NCBI GenBank assembly: GCA_030248065.1
Contig: JASAMV010007384.1
Location: 1 to 64,000, forward strand
Source of the DNA: Rhynchonema sp. JSB1_4
Lineage: Eukaryota > Nematoda > Chromadorea > Monhysterida > Xyalidae
Direction of reading: 5' to 3'
DNA length: 64,000 nt
Shown here piece by piece: positions 47,844-60,038 of the stretch. Position 1 is the first letter of the stretch; each line of letters opens with the position of its first letter. The position numbers were made by a program, and so were the translations under genes. The notes below the pieces were generated by a model. That model searched no databases. It had not been told where the DNA came from and was given only the letters and a program-made list of their open reading frames with translations.

Positions 47844-50355
47844 TTCTGCAACCGTTTTCACCGCGATGCCGAAAATGGCATCGTTCCATTTTACTGCTGA
47901 CTTCGTTGTTTTCGTTAAAAGTTCGGAACGCCAATTTGAAAAGCTATGACTTCGCGGGACGCAATGCGCACCAAACTGCACGTTCAGGTGACGGTAGCGG
48001 TGCTTGCTTACAACACCGTTGTGTAACTGGGAGCCCATTGTGTCCCGAAAACTAATGATCCCTTTTAGTGCTTGTGCATCATCTCTGATTGTTATTGTTT
48101 CCTAGCTGTTCTCCATCGTAAACCAACTCGACCGCACGTGGCTTTATGCACTAAATTCGTTATCTTTCTTCAATATGGTGACTTTCTAATGTGGTCTGAC
48201 GGATATTGCGGTGGAAAATAAAAAATAATGAATTCGGAACTTTTGTGCCGAAGCGGTTGTATTATACGTTTTAAAATGCTGTGTTAGGGCTCCACCAGAT
48301 AGACCCGAAACCCGAAATCCGAAACATAAATTTTTTCTATATCCATGTTTCGGGTTTCGGGTTTTGAAAAAAAACCCGAAACCCGAAATACAAGGCTTGA
48401 TAATCGAAAATGTTTCGGTCTTGCCACTTGTAGCTGACGTGAACAATTTATACAGTCAGTCGAAACATTTTCGAATAACATCTCGTGTTTCGGTTCGGGT
48501 TTTTTTTCAAAACCAAAACCCAAAAAAGAAAAAAAAAAAAATAAAATTTGGTCGTCGCTATCTGAGCCCTGAGCTCAGACCATTTCGTTAAAATTTATGC
48601 AACGCAATTCATTACCTTCACGGCAGTGACTTCGATGGTGGCCCGACCGTTTTGCGTTGCGTACGAATGTAGAAACGGACTTTCTTTCTGGAACCGGGCA
48701 CGTCTTGCATTCCGAAGAAGACGGTCTCCAAACGTGTTATTTATAATACCAGATGGAACGTCAATGACGGGTCATGCAATGCAACGGCATGTCGACGTGA
48801 GCTGTAGCATCACATTCTGAGTAGGACCGAACAGAAGCTTCGTTGCTTCCGTTAGGTGCTGTGTGTGGGTCACCCATTCGTGCTTTATATTCCATCAGAA
48901 TGATATTAGTACACAAGTCGATCATTGGGATGTTGTTTCTCACATGTTGACGTTCACCATAAACACAGCCGCTTCGGTTGGCAGCTGTCGAGTGTTTTTT
49001 GGGATATTTCGGCGTTGATTCAGTTTTTTGTGGCTTCCAATCAAACGTGACTTTCCTTCACTTGTTGTTTTGGAGACGAAAATTCTCATTCTGAATCTTT
49101 TCGCTGGCTCATTTGGGTTTCTCTTTTGTGCTTGAACCTTGAATGCCTAAATAATGCACAGATTTGTTCAAGCAGTTGTTGTCATATGCGCACACACATG
49201 TGTGGCCCACGGATTGCACTTCAACAGTTTTTTTGGCGCGTCTGTTTTATGCCAAAATAACAACAACAGCATCATTTGTTATTTGAAAGTTTGCACCAGT
49301 GTGATTGGTTCCAGTCCTGAGCATTGCTACCCCTAACTCCGACTAACATCAATAGTGCATCGAACCAGGAGGATATGAATACAAACCGTTTACAATTACA
49401 ACAGCCAAACGTGTCCTGCCTGGCAGCTAAAGCCTCTGCCAAATTCGTGCACCCACACGTTGAGCAAACATTTCAGCTTTTTTCTTCGTGTTCTTGGCCT
49501 CCCGGCTGACAGTGGTGAAGGGCTGCCACACATTGCTGCTGGCTGGCTGAGTAGAGTACGGCGAATATTAGTGCCGCGCGTATAAGCATGCGTGCACTGT
49601 AGCACGTGCTTAATACACAACAAACTCTAGTTCCGAATTTCATCTTGCATCAACCTATGAAAAGATTGTGTACAATGGAACCTCCTCTGTTCCCAGTTGC
49701 ATATCAAGCCGAATGTATAAAAGCACCCCATGCTGATGCGCTATGTACTAATTTTGTTCTGAATTCATTAACAGTATCATCTTGTGTGTTTTCTGACGTT
49801 TTGTGAACATATGTTCCTCATTCGAAGCGAAGATGCTCGCAACTTCCTTGGTTTTTGTGTCCCGACCCCATATTCTTTTGTTTATGCCGACTTCCCAATA
49901 TCCACTGTATATTCGTTGTTGTGTTGGTGCAACAACCAGCTGATCCACGCTCATGCCATGCGCATTACTTCCGATGTGAAGTGTCAGGAAGAGCACAAGA
50001 AGAAATGTGTTTTTTGTTTTTACTTTTTCCAAGAAACACAACACAATGGTTAGTTTGTTTCCTTCGATCACAAGAAGAGATTAATTGATTGTGATTTGTT
50101 TATGCCGATGCGACACCATTTTTTGTCCACATAGTTGACAAGCGGCGTTCCAATTTCTATGCAAATGTTTCGACTCATTTGTCGCTTTCAAGCCGTGAAT
50201 TCTTGTTTTCTGCGCTTTTATGCGGCAAACATGTTTCCATTCGAAAAGCAATTTTGGTGTTTGCTGCGGGTGATGAAAAGTACAAACGTCCAAACTTAGT
50301 CATGTCCTGTTGTTCATATTGCAACACTTTTTTACTTGTTAACACTTCTTTTGTA
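47844..50355. other. Spacer between FTSJ1 and MITE copy 2; contains a 'cccgaaa' phrase element
   Basis: No supported gene. About 48300-48535 holds CCCGAAACCCGAAA words in both orientations around 'gaaaatgtttcggt' centres. One motif B copy lies at 49562-49587. A 60-codon frame at 49154-49336 begins like a signal peptide (MHRFVQAVVVICAHTCVAHG) but has no homology and no obvious splice partner. Confidence 0.45.
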
Positions 50356-50630
50356 TTGGTCGCACAATGACCATATAAGAATTCATCAAAATCAATCCTG
50401 ATTTTCACGTTCAGTCACTCTTAACTGCTGTGCTATTTGTGATTCTCACAAAACATTTTCAACTGAAAATAATCTTGCAGATCAACCACGTTGCCGCAGG
50501 TCTGAAACATTCTCTTTACTACGTGTTTTGTGTGTGATCACGCAACGCAACGTCATTGCCCCGTCACTAGCCTGCTTTGCGATTCAGGAAAAAAATTTGA
50601 CCAATTCTTATATAGTCATTGTGCGACCAA
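50356..50630. mobile_element. TTGGTCGCACAATG MITE, copy 2
   Basis: TA-flanked and 275 bp, nearly identical to copy 1 inside the pseudokinase intron (29359-29633), so recently mobile. On the minus strand it carries the A-box-like word TAGCACAGCAGTTAAGAGTG (about 50417-50436). Confidence 0.88.
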
Positions 50631-51197
50631 TACACATTCTGATCATAGTCCAAACAAATACAGACAATTTTCGCCCATATAGAATTTGTTCTGTCATGAA
50701 ACCAGTCATATCCTCACACCTCACGTGCATGACCTCAATAAATCTGTTGCACAATTTGAAAACACTTTTTCACAAAGGCGTAACCGCATTTCACGAATGG
50801 TCACTCCAAGAATATATACAAGCATTTGACATTGGTTATTATTGAAGAAAGCACCCTTTTGTTATAGTGTAGTGTACGATTCTCAAGTGTTGTTGTACAA
50901 AAAATTGTCACATTTGAAATCAGGTCCGAAATCTGCGCTCGCCGCACAGTTGAAAATTGAATTGCTGTTTTTTTCATTCAGAATATACTCGTGTCATCTA
51001 ATTTCAAGAGGGAAACTCGTGTGTAACCAAGCACTAAATTGATTTGTTCAATATTTTCAAAAGCAGTTTCATAACGACAACAACAACAAGCTTATACGAA
51101 AAGTAGAAGGTCATACGCGATATGCTATTCTGGCTGCTGCGCCACGTGCATTTGCCGATCACTTGAATCATCACGAAATAAACAACACAATTCAATT

Positions 51198-54100
51198 ATG
51201 CGATTGGTTCTACAATACGGGTGCTGGGCCATGTTTATAGCACTGTGTGGTGTTGTGGAGGCACTTCCGGAGATACCTGAGTGGACTTACATGGTTAGTT
51301 GGATTTCTTTGGCTCCGTTCTGCAGAGCAAGACCATTTGCCCCAACCTTGCAATGGGCATGATAACAGTAGTTCATGTCTGCATCAAATTGTTGCTTTTG
51401 GCTTTCTCGGACGTTGTCTTCACATTTCTACTTTTTTCTTACTCCAAACTTTAGTTTGTTATGTGACTTAGAATTGTCCCACCAAACAGGAACTATTCGG
51501 TTATGGCAAATTGGCGTATGAAGAGAAACGATGGTTCGACTGTACCGGATACTTTGCACGCGCACTGGAAGACCACAAATACTACAGGGCTGAAACATTG
51601 AAGTGCATACAGACATGCAATGAGGAATTAGCTGCTGCCGGGGTTCGTAGTGGGCGAACTGTGGAATACTTTTGTCCCTGAATCAAAAAGGAAAAGCAAT
51701 GAAACATCAAAATTTTTCAGAAGAAACCGTTGACGGATGCACTTGACGCGGCCACGTTATCGGATCGCACCATGCGCATGGTTGTGTGCATGAATCAGTG
51801 CAAACAGGTGACCATAATTACAGAATATTAGTACCGAGCGCGTTAGCATAGCGACTATTTTGGTACACACGGTGTTATGTACATACATAGGTATTCAGCG
51901 ACCCGACCTTCATGGCATGTAAACCAGCTGTAAACGCCTATGGACGAAATCCCTGCTATGCTCATGCATACACGCGGCACTCAAATTCAAAATTTGCATT
52001 GCAACAATGATCTACCCTTCCCCATCAGGCATCGATGCCCGAACGACCGGTCGAAGTTCGCAGTGACGAGCTGGAACGAGACATGGACACATTGGTGCCG
52101 TACAGTTACATGCAATATTGTTATTGGATGGTGGGTTCGACTTGAGTTGGTGTCCGCTTGTTGGATGGGCATGATAACAGGACATGTGCCGAATTGTGTA
52201 CAAGAAACCAGATATCAGATCCCAGACAGATCAATATTGCCAATGTCTTGTTTACCTGAACATAAAACGCGAGCGTTGAAACCGGTTCGCAAGTGTTTTT
52301 GGGGTCTCGTGGCCATCTGATGCATTCGCGTTGACGATGATCTGGCATAACCCCGGGCTAAATTGATGGACATGGCAACCAAAAGGGCACAATTGCTGTG
52401 TCACTCACTGCTCACAATGTTTCACGCCATATATTGCAGCGCAACGACATCGAACACGCTGTGAACGGTGCATACACGTTTCTGGTGCGCAATCCGGATC
52501 ACAAAATGATGAAAGAGAATATGGTGTTCTATCGAACGCACAACGAATTCAAAATCGAATATTTGAAAGATCTGGAAGAAAGAGAATATCAGGTTACTTC
52601 ATATATCAGAATACTTCCATACAATTATTGGAAATTCTGAATGTTGGTGCTAGGTTGTTGGCACAATCTTTCTGCAACAACTTGAGTGTCAACAAGTGAC
52701 AAAGTAGCTATATAGTCACACGCACGGTACAAATATTAATTTCACCTAGCACCAAACATATTGCAGCGTTACTACATCATGGGCGTGCAAGCATACGAAA
52801 GTGGTGACTACTCGGTAGCCATTGATCGATTGCGCAATTCGCTGAATGAATTGTGGAATGAGCTGCGCAATTGTCGTTTGCTGTGCGATACACGTGTGAA
52901 TGGGGATGCATTGGAGGGGAGATATGAACTCAACGAAATACTAGCACGTTGGTTGCATTGTGCTAAATAAAAATGGTCTTGCCTTCAAAGCACCTTACCG
53001 TCTGATCAATAACATATTGTTGTTTGTTGCTTCAACGCAGCCCTCAAGTTAACACAGTCATTGGACAAGAGTTTTATTTTTTCTCAGAAGTTCTCAGCGA
53101 GGTGCTGACCTGCCGTTTGGGCTGTCTTCCGTCACTCAACATTGTCCGCGGTCACTATTTGCCCGATCTACTGCCGTCTCACTATCATTATTTACAATTC
53201 GCATATTGGAAAAGTTGGCGGAATAATTTTATTGTTAATTTCTTATTTCCTTTTTTACAGGAAAAATTTTCAGTGGAAAAGCCGCACGAGGCTGCAAAAG
53301 CGGCGGCCAATTATTTGGTGTTCGCCCCCAAAGATGCAACAGCGATGGAGAACCTAAAATTCTACAAAGATGATTTTGTGAAACGAACAGCCAACATTGA
53401 ACGCGATGCGAGTGAGATGCACGGCGAATTGATGACTGACAAAGTGAGTTGAAAATGTATAGATTCGGTTCGGTTGGATCTTGCCTTGGTCACGTGACTG
53501 CATTTGTTTGTTATTCATGCCATGGATAATGATCAGCGTAGCAGCTGCTTCCAAAAAGCTAATGCAACAACTTAGCGTTGGTCGGCCAGTGACCGTCAAA
53601 CAATATAAAGTTGATACAAAAATGTCACGTGACTAAAGCACGATCGAACAGATGACCGTGTTTAACTGGGAAACGTTGAAAATGTTGGATCAATAATTGT
53701 TGCAGATGGTGACCGACTTCGTGCGTCAAGTGAATGCCGAAGTGGCACTGTTGGAATACTATCGCACGAAAACGACGAAAGACGAGGACGGACTGGTTGG
53801 TCAAGTTGCAAATTTAGAACATTAGTATTATACCACGTGGCCAGACTATCGTCGAATAGCAAAAAAATGAGAACTTCGGTGCAGAACGAGAGTAATATAC
53901 ACGCGGACCACTCAGATGTGGTTACGAAATTTTGCATTTATTACACCCCACCTACAGTAATCCATATTACAGTACCCCCGGGTACAACCGACCGACCGCC
54001 GGCCAATACTCGACTCGCTACAACCAGTGCACAAGTACGATTTCATACATTCCACTGAACCAACAAGGCAGTTCGCTGACGACGACGACGATGAAGGCGA

Positions 54101-56593
54101 TCTCGACCCAGACCAGGACTTAAAAGACAGGGTGGGCGATAGCAACAAAAATGTAGACCCGGATGGCCTACCTATTACAGATGTGCTTTGGGATGTGTTG
54201 GCTAGTGGATTTAGACGCTTTGAGCACATGTTCTAGCTTCAATATTATTTGGGTCACTGTATGCTTGGGCAATCACACTATGCTGTAGTTTTGCTAATCG
54301 TTTATTTTGCTGCTTGTTGTTTGTTGTGCTTGGGGCTTATTCGTTCTGATGGTGCACATCCGGCGTGACTAAATGGTGCTTTTTATTGCCGGTTTTCATT
54401 TCCTGTGTGTTTTTATAGCATAATGTTGCTGAGAAAAGTGCTCTTCACGCAGCTTTGTGTGCCTAACATTGTTGCTGTTGTTGTTTGGTGCTTCACACAC
54501 TCCCCATTGTTGCAAATAAAACGTATGAAACATCACCGCGCACTAGCACACGGATTTGGCCGCTGAATTCACGCTTCTCTTCGTTGCATTAGACGAAGTT
54601 TATGTTTTTGTCTTTTTTGGGAAAGTGCATGTTTGTGCTTGCTCATTAAATGAAACAACTGGGCAACAGCGACTGTGCAACATCAGCCAGCTGGCCATGT
54701 TAGCAATGCATACGGTAGCAGGTGTATAACATAAACATGAAAGCCACATACCGTCGGTTAGCTGTGTGCTGAATCAAAAAATATTTCAGTCAGAAGTCTA
54801 GCGCCTCAACAGTATATCCAAGCTAAAAGTTTTTCGATCCATAATGCCATCAAAATTGCAGACCTGGTCGCCACCGACCACAACCCAATTGGTCGATATC
54901 GAGTCCACCATCGGCGGGTCGGTGACCAAAATCGAGGACCAACTTGGCGGCACGTTGCGATTTGCGATGGACAATCTGTTGAACACCACAGAATGCAACG
55001 AGCTCATGACATTGAAAGTATGCAAACGCTGTGAATATTGATATCATGTGCATAAACATAGTTCACAGTTCAAGAAAATACCATGCATACCACTTCTGAC
55101 ACCAACAAATAGTATGTATGTCTATCGTTTACCCTACCTATTCTGTACATGCATAAGTGTGCGCTTTGCAGAAACGCTCGTCACCAAAAATACAGGAAAC
55201 AGTACCAGTGCGCTCACAGCACAAACTGTTACAGAAACATATCATTATCGGCGACGGATACAAAGGAAAGGGATCACCCCATACGAACAATGAGATATTC
55301 GGTGGACTCAGTATGGAAGAGCTGAGCAAGGTTTGTTCATGTGCCAACTGAGAAAATCATAACTAACAGGATTAGGATCAGCTAAAAATCGGAGGCCTTT
55401 TACGGCGATGCAAAGTCATGGACTCAATATCCCGGTCAGGCAGGACGCAGGAAAAATATTGAAATCCCAGACGTTTGTTGGCTCCCATTTCACGATCAAC
55501 TTATATTTTTCCAGAAAGTCGAATCCGAGTCCGTCAATCCTAAACTTGTTCAATTGTTGCTCAACAAAGCCGATTTGGCCCTCGAGGCATCGAGCAAATA
55601 CTTCAACACCACCCTCTACTACGACTACTCACATTTTGTGTGCAGAACAGCGAGGAGCGGTGTGGGTACGCCTCTTGTTTGGCTTGCAAAAATACGATAA
55701 ATGAATATTCTAATCATAAAGACGAATCACTGTGCATATTGCAGACATTGACCCAACGGCCATGTCCCACCCGATGCACAGCGATTCGCAGCAGTACGCC
55801 AGTCGTCATTACAGTGGCTTACTATATTTGAACGCCGACTTCAAAGGTGGTGAATTCGTGTTCGATGACGCTGATAAGCTCGGATTGGTGAGCAAGTTTA
55901 AGTCCTTTATTTTTGATTGGTCAAATCTTCATCAAAATATGTAATGTTAAAAACGCATTGTCAAATTCAACGGCAGCGCCGATGAAGTTGCTTGGTGGTG
56001 CGTCACATTCTACGCACTAAATAACAGGCTAAAGCGTGTTGACAAGAAAACTGATGATGGCGTTATCGAGTTTTATGAATAACTTTGTGCATATTTTGTT
56101 AAATCCAACTGAAACATCACCAATCCCATCGCAGCCAGCCGTGCAGCCGACGTGTGGTCGTTACGTGTCGTTTGCGGGTCACAACCTTCACGGTGTGCGT
56201 GCCATACAGAGTGGAACACGATGTGCGATTGCGTTGTGGTTCACCAGATACCAATCGAGTAGAGAACGGGCACGGGAGCAGGTACATACATCTGTAATGT
56301 TGTCAGAATGTTGATGCCATGCGTCTAAGTGCAAGTGCGTGGTCCTGGTTTCAAGCCTGCCACACTACTTTCGTCAATCGTCACAATCTTCACATGGCCA
56401 AGCGCCCTCACCACTCTCGTCACGTTCCAAATTCGCACCATCTTTTTGGGGAAATTTTGTACCGGGATCGAGCAATGTTTTATCCGAAAAATTCTACCAC
56501 CCGCGTGATCAGCGTCATCGATCCCCAGCGAATTTTGGGGGCAACGAGGGTTATATCAGCCCAATGCCGTCCAGTTTGCTCTTTTTCGCCTGA
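51198..56593 (+). CDS. Prolyl 3-hydroxylase (leprecan/P3H family)
   Basis: ER Fe(II)/2-oxoglutarate dioxygenase that 3-hydroxylates prolines in procollagen. Exons: 51198-51293, 51490-51642, 51721-51807, 52029-52130, 52440-52592, 52767-52947, 53088-53213, 53274-53443, 53706-53795, 53973-54131, 54802-55017, 55235-55330, 55515-55665, 55745-55887, 56135-56301, 56356-56593; phases close to 775 codons plus TGA. There is a signal peptide (to VVEA), then the CRTAP/leprecan helical-repeat region with CXXXC pairs (CIQTC, CMNQC, CRLLC, CRLGC) and YMQYCYWM, YLQFAYWK. The catalytic half shows GDGYKGKGSPHT, the iron HXD (HPMHSDS), YSGLLYLNADFKGGEFVF, the distal His and the 2OG Arg (NLHGVRAIQSGTRCAIALWF). 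The Ser-rich C-terminus lacks KDEL; exons 15-16 and the start of exon 12 are the least certain. Confidence 0.9.
54132..54236 (+). CDS. Possible alternative C-terminus (intron 10 retained), CRTAP-like short form
   Basis: If the donor at 54132 is not used, the frame runs on for 34 codons (RVGDSNKNV...FRRFEHMF) to a TAG at 54234-54236. It thus ends just after the acidic stretch that also closes vertebrate CRTAP, a catalytic-domain-free relative of P3H. A canonical AATAAA follows at 54515-54520, still inside the intron. The product would be about 471 residues. This is an inference; splicing to 54802 gives the full hydroxylase. Confidence 0.5.
   Translation: MGDSNKNVDPDGLPITDVLWDVLASGFRRFEHMF
54515..54520 (+). 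terminator. Intronic AATAAA in P3H intron 10
   Basis: The hexamer is 279 bp after the in-frame stop of the retained-intron form, so premature polyadenylation could make the short protein. Confidence 0.4.
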
Positions 56594-59500
56594 GTGTTAA
56601 AGGCAAACGAGATGACAAAACAATTGAAACAATTCTTGGAAATTTTCAGCTTCTCGAGCTGCTCAACCAGTTGAACAATTCATCTGCTTCTCAAACCCGG
56701 TCGAATACCAAAACTGAACTGTGATACAAACGCCATGTACAATAATCATGCTCATTTCCATCACGTGAACTCCGGTTATAATTTTGGACCAGAACTTCTT
56801 TGTTATTTATTTTAAACCTGTAGCATTTTTGCACGTTTGGCCCAGTGTCTTTATGCTTTGGTGCAACCTTACGTAAATAAATTCATTTCCCTCCAGCTCA
56901 AAGTGGTCTGAGTATTTCTGCCTTTATTGACCTTCGTCTGTGGTTCAATTGAATTGAACTGTTTTTGTTTCGGCTCCAACCACATACAGTAAGTACACAA
57001 TGGGCCAACCCAGAGTGCCGCGGAGTTTGCACGTAATTCGGTTACTTTGGGTTGCTGCACAGTATATTGGGGTGAGAAATAAATTGAATCCCAAACATCA
57101 GAACAAATGACGTACGTCCCAACTGGCACAGTTGAAAGATGTGCACAAACACTTCGGTCGCTTTTATTTCTGCTGTAAAAATGTTGCGGTGTACGAACTT
57201 TTCAATTCTTGTATACCTGTACATCGCTTGTGAAACACATAAATTCGCTCGTCTACTCAACTGTGAATTTGCGAATTATGGATGCTTATTTAAGCCAGCC
57301 ACACTTCATCACTTTCTGAGACCACAAGCAAGCGCACATGAAATTTCTGGTAACTCAAACATCTACAGTATAGATAAACGCAGAGCTCCTGAACCAACAT
57401 TGGCATCCTGAACCTATGGAACCCAGTCACGTACCATATGGTGCACATGTAACAACTTGTGTCGTCAAACAGGCGTGTGATGGGCACAATATGTTCAACA
57501 GCACGCACATATATTTGACTGTCGGTGCCCCCAGTTGAAATGCATATTGCCAATTTACGCTCGGTCCGTTTGGCCCATGACGTAGACACGCACGCATGCA
57601 CTCATGGCAGGACTATTGGACAGGGCCTGTTTTTCGGCTCAGGGTACAAACTCTGGGGCCCTGGTTTATGACATCTAATGCCTAACAACAACAACAACGT
57701 GACTTGAACAAATGCGTGTTCCCGAACGGTCGTGCGTGTGAGTTTTGTGAATGATAGTTTTTCTGCACGTTCAAAGTTCAAAGGTTGGCATGGCCAGTCA
57801 CCAACTTGTCAATGACAGACATTGAGACCTATGGGTGCTATCCTCTGGCTTTCTGTGGTTGAAACAAGTACAATTGGAAACGTATAAAGGTTCACCTTTC
57901 ACGAGATACTGATGAGATCCCTGGTCACCTGGCTTCCCACTGCCTTCTTCGTTATTTTGGGACAGTTTTCAGACTTGTGTCACGGTGCCCTTCTTTGATG
58001 TCATCCGGCTGTTTCTTTCTGCGCCACTATAGTGCGAGAGCTTTCTTGTCGTATGATCTTTAGTCAGACAATGTCGCTAACGTTTGGATTAAAGTTTGTC
58101 CAGGGATCTGGGTCTAAATACGGCCGCACGAGTGATTTTAGACTGCGCAACGCCGCAAGGTTTGCATTTCAGATCAGTTGTATCCTTCCTGCGACGAGCC
58201 AAAGTAAAGAGTAAAATTGTGCACATACGCCGGGAAAACATACTTCGTCTCGAAAACCTGCAATCATTTTTTGCAATCGTTTTCTAAGATCTACTGTGTG
58301 CGGTATTATTTGTCATCGACTCTGTGATGATTTTGTCAGCCCCGCTTGTTTTGCATTTGAACCGGTTCATCGCGAGGCCTAGAACTCCGCTCTTTCTCAT
58401 TTCTTTTCACGGAAATTAAAATTCGGGCCCAGGCGGGTTACTGAATTTGCAATTTCATTGCGTTATCTTTTCAAACTGACTGTATCATCTGAATTTCCAA
58501 ACTTGAAATGCATTTTACAAAAGTGTCCACCAACCTTACATTACCGTCTGTGCATAAGTTCACGTGCAAGCGTGCATTATAACCACAAGTTTCTATAATA
58601 CAAGCGGCAGCGTCTGGGGTTACAATGGGTTTCGAAAATAGTTCTCTAGGGATATTCAAACATGCCGTAGAATGTCAACGTGTGCCCTCGGATATTGAGT
58701 ACCTCATTTCATATTGGCTCGAACGGCACTTTAATTCCGTCAAACCCGAGAATTCATCATGGGGTACCCACCGGCGAATGAACCTATTTGGGTCTGGTTT
58801 GTACATGTCCATATGGTCTGTTACCGTCCCACATGCTTCAGCCACCAGCAGACCATTGAAGCTCTACTGCGATCTTTGCAGCTCAAAAAACATGTTGTGT
58901 CTTACTTATGTATGGAATGTTCGTGCATTTTTGTGCGCATGTACGGTACGTGTTCTTGTTTGGCTTGCATGTCTTCTAACATATAACGTGCCGGGGTTTG
59001 CCCATATGACGAAAGTGGATACACACGATAAGATTGCAGATTGGGCGCAGTTGAACTCATTTGGCCTTGTGTTGTATATGTGTTCTGATATGGAACCGAA
59101 ATTACGTAAACCCACAGTGGTATGGCACCGTAACCTCGTCTAGTACTTATCCTTGCACCAACAGGGCACAAGGGTGGTGACATATGCCGACGTCACGCGT
59201 CACATTCTGGTTGGCGCACGGCCTAATCTTTTCGCCAGACCACCGCCAATTTGGAGTTCACTCTTGTTTGAGTGTCTATGCGCAGGTCTTTTTATCATGG
59301 TTCTCCCAGAGTGGGGCTATCCCGCATTCATCGCCGCGGCTTATACTCAATGTGGCGTCTGCTTGTGACTCGGCGCCTACTATAGACGTCTTGCGCTACG
59401 TCGAGATCTGCCCGACCCGCGTGTAATGCGATCAACTCAGATCCGGATTGAATCGCTCTACCGACTACCCTCTTTGTAAGGATCCGCATTCCATATTGTG

Positions 59501-60038
59501 CAACCCTCTGTGATGACCGATAGTTTCCTCCCCAATTACAGCTATTGCGCTGGCATCATGTATACCATGTCAATACTACAGTAAAAGGTCACTAGTAGAC
59601 GGTATCTACGTAATTCCGATATCTGATCTGATTAGGAATGTCACTTCTTATCGCTGTTGTTTTCTATCCGTAAATATTCTCTCACTACCACTGCCACTCT
59701 CCACGACCAGACAATATTACAAGCAGTTGAAACATGCCGTGGTTGTGTTCCGTATCTGTCACCAAACATTAGCCGCAAAAAGCTGGCACGGATTTGTTGT
59801 CGGGATGGCGCTTCGCACGAATTGGTACAATCTCAGCGTTTGTGTCCAAACTTGGGAGTTCGTGAGAAAGACTATGATCATCAACTCTCGGCACCGACGC
59901 AGGCCGCACTGTAATGTTGTCGCATATGTTTTGCCGCTCTTGTCATTGTACTGTATACATTTCTCTCTGTTATCTGTGGCTGTGTATCGTCTCGGCATCA
60001 AAAGCACGCAATTTAGCAGGACACGCGTCTTGGCCTAA
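56594..60038. other. Gene-poor spacer after P3H
   Basis: AATAAA at 56876-56881 is the likely P3H polyadenylation signal. No homologous exon is recognised. A short frame starting at 57912 (MRSLVTWLPTAFFVILGQFS) looks like a signal-peptide exon ending at a GT. A 172-codon frame at 58625-59143 and minus-strand frames at 58471-58659 and 58902-59183 read like protein, but they overlap each other and have no family. I do not call a gene. Confidence 0.4.

Noticed and set aside
47508..48038. 176-codon minus-strand frame overlapping the end of FTSJ1
   Set aside because: Antisense to a confident coding exon, no homology and no splice logic.
55172..55234. Earlier start of P3H exon 12 (KRSSPKIQETV..)
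   Set aside because: In frame and possible, but the spacing from the CNELM helix to GDGYKGK fits the family only with the later acceptor at 55234. Kept as an alternative.
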